A DNA stretch of 64,000 nt from Fimbriimonadaceae bacterium (GTDB taxonomy: Bacteria; Armatimonadota; Fimbriimonadia; Fimbriimonadales; Fimbriimonadaceae), in the NCBI GenBank assembly GCA_019454105.1, contig CP075364.1, forward strand, positions 1,553,362-1,617,361, read 5' to 3'. The notes under the pieces are model-generated. The model was not told the DNA's origin and ran no database searches. It was given only the letters and a program-made list of their open reading frames with translations. Positions 58,241 through 64,000 of the stretch are shown here, in pieces; the stretch's first letter is position 1, and the number at the start of each line of letters is the position of its first letter. The position numbers and the translations under genes are program-made.

Positions 58241-58973
58241 CCTCAGCTTGCTCATGGCGGGTTGTCAGTCGGTCGTCTTGCCGGATCCAAACACTCCTGT
58301 CGCCAATTCGGCCCTTGAGGGCGAGATTTTGCTCCGGAACATCCAGGACGCCGCCAGCATCCTGGACAACCGAGTCACGAACGGCGAACTGACCCAAGAG
58401 CAAAGAGACGTCCTGCTGCGGAAACAAATCGACAAGTATCTCGCCGACGTCCAATGGAGCGAGGTGCCCGACCACGACGCCTGGCGACTGGGGGACGCTT
58501 TGAGGATCAGCGGCGACTGGAGCCGCGCGCTCCAAATGTACGAGCGCGCTGTCGCAGTCGCCAAGTCTAACGACCGATTTGTGAACGACAGCCTCCGGCT
58601 CGCCAGGGCCCAAGCCAAACTCGGGCGGGCCATGGATGCGATCGAGACGGCGAGGACGACCTTCCGAGTCCCGCCACAGGACAAAGCCCCGATCCTTATG
58701 GCCGTCGTCTATGAGATCGCCCCTCTCGCCCGAGGTCTTGGTCACGACTCAGACCTCGCCAAGCTGGTCGAGGAGGCGGTTCCCCAGCACATGCAGACCT
58801 TGGTCGATCCGAACACCAAACCGGGCGAGGACTTTCTGAGAGCAAGACCGACCCACGTCCGCCAAGCCTGGATCTTGGCCGCTCAGCTATACGGACAAGC
58901 CGGACTGACCGACCAGGCACGACGATGCATCGAGAAGGCCGAGTCCCTTGGCCAGACCTTTGGGTCGCTCTAG
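58209..58973 (+). CDS. TPR-type lipoprotein overlapping pyrC
   Basis: The start chosen is the ATG at 58209, which gives a lipoprotein signal (MRPAISLCCLSLSLLMAGC, lipobox MAGC); it overlaps the end of pyrC by 32 bases in another frame. 254 residues. After the Cys an Asn/Pro-rich linker leads to helices that read as TPRs: AWRLGDALRISGDWSRALQMY, LARAQAKLGRAMDAIETAR, QAWILAAQLYGQAGLTDQARR. It is probably a membrane-tethered protein-binding scaffold of unknown function. The overlap suggests co-transcription with the pyr genes, although no metabolic link is obvious. Confidence 0.72.
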   Translation: MRPAISLCCLSLSLLMAGCQSVVLPDPNTPVANSALEGEILLRNIQDAASILDNRVTNGELTQEQRDVLLRKQIDKYLADVQWSEVPDHDAWRLGDALRISGDWSRALQMYERAVAVAKSNDRFVNDSLRLARAQAKLGRAMDAIETARTTFRVPPQDKAPILMAVVYEIAPLARGLGHDSDLAKLVEEAVPQHMQTLVDPNTKPGEDFLRARPTHVRQAWILAAQLYGQAGLTDQARRCIEKAESLGQTFGSL

Positions 58974-59010
58974 ACCCCTCAGAGACCCAGCCCCTGGTAC
59001 CTTCAGGGCC

Positions 59011-60417
59011 ATGAGCCTGCCAGTGGAAGACCTGACCCCCTCCCAGATCGTGCAGATCTTAGACCAGCACATTGTCGGCCAAGAAGCGGCCAAGAGGGCG
59101 GTGGCCGTGGCCCTGAGGAACCGCTATCGACGACAACGGGTCGAGCCCGCCAGTCAGAACGACATCGTGCCCAAGAACATCATCATGATGGGCCCGACCG
59201 GGGTCGGCAAGACGGAGATCGCCCGGAGACTGGCCCAACTGGCCAGGGCCCCGTTCGTGAAGGTCGAGGCCACCAAGTTCACCGAGGTCGGCTATGTCGG
59301 CCGGGACGTGGACAGCATCATCCGCGAGTTGGTCGCCAACGCCGTCCGCCTTGTTGAGGCAGAACGCGCCGACGAGGTGAAGGACGAGGCGCAGCGGGCG
59401 GCGCTGGAACGTCTTGCCGACCTCCTCGACGACTCGTCGCCCCCCGTTCCCTTCGGAGTCCTGGGGGCGATCGCTGCGGTGACGCCCCAGGACGATCCGC
59501 TCGGGCACGAGATTGTCGAAGAGTCCGAAACCAGCGAGCAAAGGGCAGCTCGACGAGAGGCCCTGATCGGTGAGATCGAGGCCGGAATCCACGACGACCG
59601 GGTGGTCGAGATCGAGTTCGAGGAGGCGAACAGCCCGTTCGTCCAGGTTTTCACTCCCCAGGGTATGGAAGAGATGGGGATCGACATGCTCGGCGGCATG
59701 GGAGGCGGCTCCAGGCGATCATGGCGCAAGACAAAAGTGCGCGACGCCCGCGCGGCCCTGGTCGAAATCGAGGTGAAGAAACTGATCGATGAGGCCAGCA
59801 TCCGTCGGGAGGCCGTGCATCGGGCCGAGCAAACCGGCATCGTTTTCATTGACGAGATCGACAAGATCGCGGTGAAAGGCGGAGGATCTGGCCCCGAAGT
59901 GAGCCGCGAGGGTGTGCAGCGCGACCTTCTGCCGATCATCGAAGGCTCGACCGTGCCGACCAAATTCGGGCCGGTACGGACCGACCATATCCTCTTTATC
60001 GCTGCTGGGGCGTTCCACATGAGCAAGCCGAGCGACTTGATCCCCGAACTGCAAGGGCGCCTCCCGATCCGTGTCCATCTCGACCCGCTCTCTCAGACCG
60101 ACTTCAGGCGCATCCTCAAGGAGCCGAAGAACGCCTTGACCCGCCAATACCGACTCCTGCTTGCTGTCGATGGGGTGCAGCTGGACTTCACAGACGACGC
60201 TTTGGACGAGATCGCCCTCGTGGCCGCCGCCATCAATGAAAAGACCTTCGACATTGGGGCCAGACGGCTCCACACCGTCCTTGAGCGTCTTTTGGAAGAA
60301 GAGCTTTTCAACGCTCCTGAGCTCAGCAGCACGAAGGTGACTGTTGACCAAGAGTTCGTCCGCCAGAGAATAGGCGACTTGCGCGACGATCCGGGAAAGA
60401 GCAACTTCTTCGTCTAA
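59011..60417 (+). CDS. hslU: HslU, ATPase subunit of the HslUV protease
   Basis: The start chosen is the ATG at 59011 (MSLPVEDLTPSQIVQIL). 468 residues. AAA+ with P-loop MGPTGVGKTEIARRLA, the pore GYVGRD loop (EVGYVGRDVDSI), an intermediate I-domain (about residues 110-245), Walker B VFIDEIDKIAVKG, SRxGVQRDLLPIIEGS and the sensor/arginine region. The C-terminus GKSNFFV replaces the usual hydrophobic tail that docks in HslV. hslV, normally just upstream, is not here; a TPR lipoprotein precedes instead. It unfolds substrates for HslV. Confidence 0.94.
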   Translation: MSLPVEDLTPSQIVQILDQHIVGQEAAKRAVAVALRNRYRRQRVEPASQNDIVPKNIIMMGPTGVGKTEIARRLAQLARAPFVKVEATKFTEVGYVGRDVDSIIRELVANAVRLVEAERADEVKDEAQRAALERLADLLDDSSPPVPFGVLGAIAAVTPQDDPLGHEIVEESETSEQRAARREALIGEIEAGIHDDRVVEIEFEEANSPFVQVFTPQGMEEMGIDMLGGMGGGSRRSWRKTKVRDARAALVEIEVKKLIDEASIRREAVHRAEQTGIVFIDEIDKIAVKGGGSGPEVSREGVQRDLLPIIEGSTVPTKFGPVRTDHILFIAAGAFHMSKPSDLIPELQGRLPIRVHLDPLSQTDFRRILKEPKNALTRQYRLLLAVDGVQLDFTDDALDEIALVAAAINEKTFDIGARRLHTVLERLLEEELFNAPELSSTKVTVDQEFVRQRIGDLRDDPGKSNFFV

Positions 60418-60420
60418 GGC

Positions 60421-61797
60421 TCAGTCCAAGAGATCGACGGGCTTGCCTGACTTCCACGCTCCGCGGGTGAAGTCAGGAACGTCCACGCTCTTTCCTCGGT
60501 TCGAGACCGACTCTTCGCTCAGCGGGCCGATGACGGACCACGTCGCCGCGTCATATACATCCTGATCGAGCGGAAGTCCGCCTCGGAGGCAATAGACGAT
60601 ACGCCACAGCATGACAAAGTCCATGCCTCCATGGCCGCCCTGGTTGGCGGGGTCCGAGGCCACCTTCGTCCAAACAGGGTGGTCGAACTTGTCGAAGAAC
60701 TCTTTGAGCTTCGAACCTTGGACCCAAGACTCGGTGTTCTCGGTCAAGCCTTCGACGACTGTCCTCGCCGGGAAGCCTCCCCAGACGCCCTTGGTCCCTT
60801 GAACAAGGTTGTGTCGAGTGTACGGCCTGGGCAATTGCTCGTCCCACTGGATCATAAGCGTCTTGCCCAAGACCGTCTTGGCGATCGTCGTGTTGATATC
60901 GCCGCACACGAACCGGCCTGTGCGCCACTTGTGCCCTTCGGGAAAGTGTTCAGCGGCAAAGATCTCCCTGGCCCTTGACGGTGAGCTCACGGAGCTCAGA
61001 AAGTCCAGTCGGTCGCCTCGATTGATGCCCATGTAATGGGCGACCGGGCCCAATCCGTGGGTCGGGTAAAGGTTCCCGTTTCGCTTCATGTACTCCAGCG
61101 TCCGCCAACTGCCAGTGCCTCGCTCCACTTCGTTCATTTGCCACCGAAGGTCATGGATATAGGCTGCTTCCCCGTGGAGCAACTCGCCGAAGACGCCCTG
61201 GCGGCACATGTTGAGGACCATGAGCTCCTCGCGGCCGTAGTTGACGTTCTCCATCATCATGCAGTGGAGCCTCGTCGATTCGCAGGCCTCGACCAGTTGC
61301 CAGCAACCGTCGACCGTCGTGGCTGCAGGAACCTCGATGAAGGCGTGCTTGCCCGCCCTCATCGCCCCGACCGCCATGGGCACGTGGTCTTCCCAAGGCG
61401 TCGAGATCAGGACAATGTCCACGTCGTCCCGCTGCACCAGGTCTTTCCACTTCTCCGGGCCCCCGGAATAAACGGCAGGCTTAGGCCGTCCTTTGTCGGT
61501 ACAAATCTTCGCGCTCCGCTCCGCCCAATCCTCATAGAGGTCACAGATCGCAGTCACCTCGACACCGTCAAGTTGGAGCATTTGGGAGACATGCCCAGAG
61601 CCTCGGGCGCCGACTCCAATGAAACCGACTCGGACCCGCTCCATTGGCTTCGTCGTCAAGCCCATGGCGGTCGGGTTCTCTTGGGGAGGGGGAGAGGAGC
61701 CCGCCACTCCCGCGGGCAAACCGACACCGAGAGCACTGATCCCGGCCACGCCGGCCATCTGGAGGAACTCGCGCCTCATCATGATCAAACGGAGCAT
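60421..61797 (-). CDS. GH109-like Gfo/Idh/MocA glycosidase, exported
   Basis: The start chosen is the ATG at 61797 with GGAGGG four bases before it; MMRREFLQM follows. The leader is Tat-like though the twin Arg is R-R-E-F. 458 residues. Rossmann start RVGFIGVGARGSGHV, NAD region ICDLYEDWAERSA, then VPMAVGAMRAGKHAFIEVPA. The later block with HGEAAYIHDLRWQMNE, TGSWRTLEYMKRNGNLYPTH and GLGPVAHYMGINRGDRLD is the typical sequence of GH109 alpha-N-acetylgalactosaminidases. These use NAD to cleave alpha-GalNAc. Activity cannot be proved from sequence. Confidence 0.85.
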   Translation of the reverse strand: MLRLIMMRREFLQMAGVAGISALGVGLPAGVAGSSPPPQENPTAMGLTTKPMERVRVGFIGVGARGSGHVSQMLQLDGVEVTAICDLYEDWAERSAKICTDKGRPKPAVYSGGPEKWKDLVQRDDVDIVLISTPWEDHVPMAVGAMRAGKHAFIEVPAATTVDGCWQLVEACESTRLHCMMMENVNYGREELMVLNMCRQGVFGELLHGEAAYIHDLRWQMNEVERGTGSWRTLEYMKRNGNLYPTHGLGPVAHYMGINRGDRLDFLSSVSSPSRAREIFAAEHFPEGHKWRTGRFVCGDINTTIAKTVLGKTLMIQWDEQLPRPYTRHNLVQGTKGVWGGFPARTVVEGLTENTESWVQGSKLKEFFDKFDHPVWTKVASDPANQGGHGGMDFVMLWRIVYCLRGGLPLDQDVYDAATWSVIGPLSEESVSNRGKSVDVPDFTRGAWKSGKPVDLLD

Positions 61798-61847
61798 AGA
61801 CCCTCCGCCACTTGGCTCGCCAGAGGCTGTCACAATCTGCGTCCAGC

Positions 61848-62831
61848 ATGAGTTCGAGCCTTGAGACGGTTTGGTCGGGCCGAGGCGTCGAGGCGTGGCT
61901 CTTCAGTCCCCTCGGCGCCCTCTACGCTTGTGGATGGTGGGCATACGAAGCGGTCTACACTTTTGGGCTCAGGCGCGCTGCGTCGCCGGGATTGCCGACC
62001 ATCACCATCGGCAACCTTATCGCCGGTGGCGCCGGCAAGACCCCGATCGCCTTGTCCGTCTGTCAGGCGCTCGCCAATCGCGGGCACCAAGTTGTCTTGA
62101 GCATGAACGGGTACGGATCTCCCCGGTACCGCCACCCGGCTGTCGCTCCTGCAGGGCCGCTGGATCCAGAACAGTGGGGTGACGAACCCGCTATGGCCCG
62201 CGCCCATGTGCCATCGTTGCCGATCGTCGTCGGCAAGGACCGGATCCAGGCGGCACGGCTCGCGGCCGAGGCCCACCCCCAAGCTGTTCTTGTACTCGAC
62301 GACGGCTTCCAACACCTCCGGCTCCGGCAAGACTGCGCGGTGGTGATCGATCCACCGCTCAGCAATACGTTCTGCCTGCCGGCAGGGCCGTATCGCGAGC
62401 CACGGTCGACCGGACGGCGAAGAGCCGCGATGACGCTCCCGAACGAGCGGTTTCGCATCGTCCGCTCTCCAACGGAACTCGTCCAAGTCCATGGCCCGGC
62501 GACCCCACAGCCCCAAGTGGTCGACTTGCTCGTTGGAATCGCAAGACCTTACAGGGTCGTCGCCGGTCTCGAAGAAGAGGGCTTCAAGCTTCGGGAGGTG
62601 CGGATGCTCCCCGACCATGCCGACCTGAAGAGGGGTACCCTTCCAGGTGACGCGACGGCACCACTCGTCGTTACCGCCAAAGACTGGGTCAAGGTTCAGC
62701 GCCGTGGCGATTTGGGCGACCGTCCGATCTTCGTCGCCGACTACCGAGCTTGGATCGAACCCGCAGACACCTTCGCCGCATGGCTAGAGAGCCGCATTGA
62801 CTCGCAACGTTCAGAAACGGCTGGTCGGTAG
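61848..62831 (+). CDS. lpxK: Tetraacyldisaccharide 4'-kinase LpxK
   Basis: The start chosen is the ATG at 61848 (MSSSLETVWSGRGVEAWLF). 327 residues. The membrane-proximal helix LGALYACGWWAYEAVY comes first. P-loop ITIGNLIAGGAGKTPIALS, then LSMNGYGS where most LpxK have SRGYG, WGDEPAMARAHVP, DRIQAA, and the DDGFQHLRL motif with the catalytic Asp. It phosphorylates lipid A precursor at the inner membrane. It overlaps the acyltransferase gene by 35 bases. Confidence 0.9.
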   Translation: MSSSLETVWSGRGVEAWLFSPLGALYACGWWAYEAVYTFGLRRAASPGLPTITIGNLIAGGAGKTPIALSVCQALANRGHQVVLSMNGYGSPRYRHPAVAPAGPLDPEQWGDEPAMARAHVPSLPIVVGKDRIQAARLAAEAHPQAVLVLDDGFQHLRLRQDCAVVIDPPLSNTFCLPAGPYREPRSTGRRRAAMTLPNERFRIVRSPTELVQVHGPATPQPQVVDLLVGIARPYRVVAGLEEEGFKLREVRMLPDHADLKRGTLPGDATAPLVVTAKDWVKVQRRGDLGDRPIFVADYRAWIEPADTFAAWLESRIDSQRSETAGR

Positions 62832-63696
62832 GGCCGGGGAAGCCGCGCTCCGGTCCCTTCAGTCGTGGCTCGCCGGAAAGACCCCCGAGCAGGCCGAAAG
62901 GATCGGGGAAAGGCTCGGGACGCTCTTCGGCAAACTGGCGAAGAGGCGTTTTGCTCGGGCGGTCGACAACCTCGCGATGGTCTTCCCGAATCTGACTCCC
63001 GAAGCTCGTGTCGAACTGGCCAAGGAAGTGTTCCGGCACTTCGGCCGGGCGACAACGGACTTCCTCGCGGGCAAGGGTCGGACGCTCCAACAACTCGAAC
63101 AGAGCACGACAGTCCATGGGAGGCACCATCTGGAAGAGGCGTTGGCCCGCGGCCAAGGAGTCCTGCTCGTGACCGGCCATTTGGGCAACTGGGAGCGGGC
63201 CTCAGCCTGGGTCGCTCTCGCCGGGTACCCGATCAGTGTCGTGACGCGCGACGCAGACGACGAAGGAGTCAACCGGTTCGTCAATGACATCCGGCGAAGT
63301 TCGGGGGTCAATATCATCCCTCGCGGGGCCGCCACACGACGAATCATCGAAAGGCTCCGCAGGGGCGAATCGATCGGCATCCTTCCCGATCAAAACGCTG
63401 GTGACGCTTTCTTGCCTTTCTTTGGAAAGCCAGCGGGAACCAATCTGGGGGTCGGTGTGATCCAGGAGAGGACTGGCGCGCCGATCGTCCCCACTTGGTG
63501 CTACCGTTCGGGCCCGTGCCACTATCGGCTCGAGTTCGAGCCCGCCCTGGACGTCCCGCCGCCGACCGACAGGAAAGGAGAAGCGGCCATGCTCCAAATC
63601 CACGCTGCGCTCGAACGGGCGATCTCCGCCCATCCCGAACAGTGGCTTTGGTTCCATGACCGCTGGCGGTACGCGCGCTACGAGGGGCTCGTATGA
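62797..63696 (+). CDS. Lipid A biosynthesis acyltransferase (LpxL/HtrB family)
   Basis: TTG start at 62797, inside lpxK, since no later start gives the usual N-terminus. 299 residues. Catalytic H-x4-D/E in VTGHLGNWERASAW. Other family blocks are RRFARAVDNLAMVFP, ESIGILPDQNAGDAFLPFFG, TNLGVGVIQERTGAPIVPTW, and the end EQWLWFHDRWRYARYEG. It adds a secondary acyl chain to lipid A. It follows lpxK, as it often does in compact LPS clusters, and overlaps the next gene (ATGA). Confidence 0.9.
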   Translation: MTRNVQKRLVGRAGEAALRSLQSWLAGKTPEQAERIGERLGTLFGKLAKRRFARAVDNLAMVFPNLTPEARVELAKEVFRHFGRATTDFLAGKGRTLQQLEQSTTVHGRHHLEEALARGQGVLLVTGHLGNWERASAWVALAGYPISVVTRDADDEGVNRFVNDIRRSSGVNIIPRGAATRRIIERLRRGESIGILPDQNAGDAFLPFFGKPAGTNLGVGVIQERTGAPIVPTWCYRSGPCHYRLEFEPALDVPPPTDRKGEAAMLQIHAALERAISAHPEQWLWFHDRWRYARYEGLV

Positions 63697-64000
63697 GGAT
63701 TTTGGCGGTCCGGTTCTCTGCCATCGGAGACTGCGTGATGACGGCTTGGGCTGTCACCGGGATCCGCGAGGCCCTTCCGCACGCCGAGATCGTTTGGGCG
63801 GTGCAGGACACTTGCCGACCCGTCCTTGACGAAGAGCGGCTGGTCACCTCGGTCGTCGAAATCCCGCGCAAACGGTGGAAGGCGGGGCGGTGGAGACCGG
63901 AAGTCTGGCACGAGCAACTGCGGCTGTACCTGGGAATCAGGAAGAACCGTTTCGACGTCGGGTTCGACTTCCAAGGTCATTCCAAGACCTCTTTGATGCT
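63693..64000 (+). CDS. Glycosyltransferase family 9 (heptosyltransferase-like), 3' end outside window
   Basis: ATG overlapping the acyltransferase stop (ATGA). 102 codons are visible. ILAVRFSAIGDCVMTAWAVTGIREALPHA is the GT9 opening (split here as ILAVRFSAIGDCVMTAW and AVTGIREALPHA), and DVGFDFQGHSKTSLM fits the next conserved block of heptosyltransferases. Donor-site motifs lie past the edge. With lpxK and the acyltransferase it forms a second LPS cluster, separate from the heptose operon at 26-29.8 kb. Confidence 0.85.
   Translation, partial: MRILAVRFSAIGDCVMTAWAVTGIREALPHAEIVWAVQDTCRPVLDEERLVTSVVEIPRKRWKAGRWRPEVWHEQLRLYLGIRKNRFDVGFDFQGHSKTSLM

Overview
The window looks like a chromosomal piece of a GC-rich diderm bacterium, most probably from the Armatimonadota (Fimbriimonadia-like). 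That placement is an inference. It rests on four PEP-CTERM proteins, a pseudopilin of the H-X9-DG type, large Asp-box (BNR/VPS10-like) beta-propellers, Tat-exported Gfo/Idh/MocA proteins including a GH109-like one, and LPS genes (gmhA, heptose kinase, GT9 transferases, lpxK, a lipid A acyltransferase). No rRNA, tRNA or complete prophage was recognised.

Layout. 1-7.5 kb: a cyclase/ATPase regulator cut by the window edge, an internally deleted Tat phosphatase, a beta-helix protein, a two-gene secreted operon and a PEP-CTERM gene, separated by repeat-rich gaps. 7.5-9.9 kb: a decayed Rhs polymorphic toxin with a PD-(D/E)XK tip, a coupled immunity-like gene and a chimeric pseudogene. 10.1-14 kb: a duplicated two-gene module (secreted caspase/CHAT-like protein plus membrane-anchored partner), with one member of the second copy decayed. 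14-21.8 kb: BNR protein, sufCD, asnS, lipoprotein, HAD phosphatase. 21.8-26 kb: a RAYT transposase flanked by seven palindromic REP units on each side, then a TIR protein between two divergent paralogues. 26-30.5 kb: an LPS heptose operon and an Mpv17-like membrane protein. 30.5-43.6 kb: Gfo/Idh, BNR, polA, ychF, murJ, baeRF-like, PEP-CTERM, thiolase. 43.6-44.9 kb: a second, unrelated RAYT/REP locus. 45-49.4 kb: PEP-CTERM, PDZ-hydrolase, CsgG-like, and a TPP riboswitch placed in front of a pseudopilin gene. 49.7-64 kb: mltG, a YqeG-GtrA fusion, aroE, tsaC, purM, pyrRBC, lipoprotein, hslU, GH109-like gene, lpxK, acyltransferase and GT9.

Gene packing is tight. Many neighbours are coupled by ATGA or GTGA overlaps, and convergent genes share palindromic stop signals. 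The gene-poor gaps instead hold several repeat families: a hairpin/G-quadruplex repeat (one copy lies in frame inside sufD), an 11-bp phased repeat with a perfect 22-bp hairpin, and two REP families tied to RAYT genes.

The strongest leads are the orphan TPP riboswitch, the toxin tip severed by an amber codon, the duplicated caspase-like/PepSY-like module, and the repeat families.
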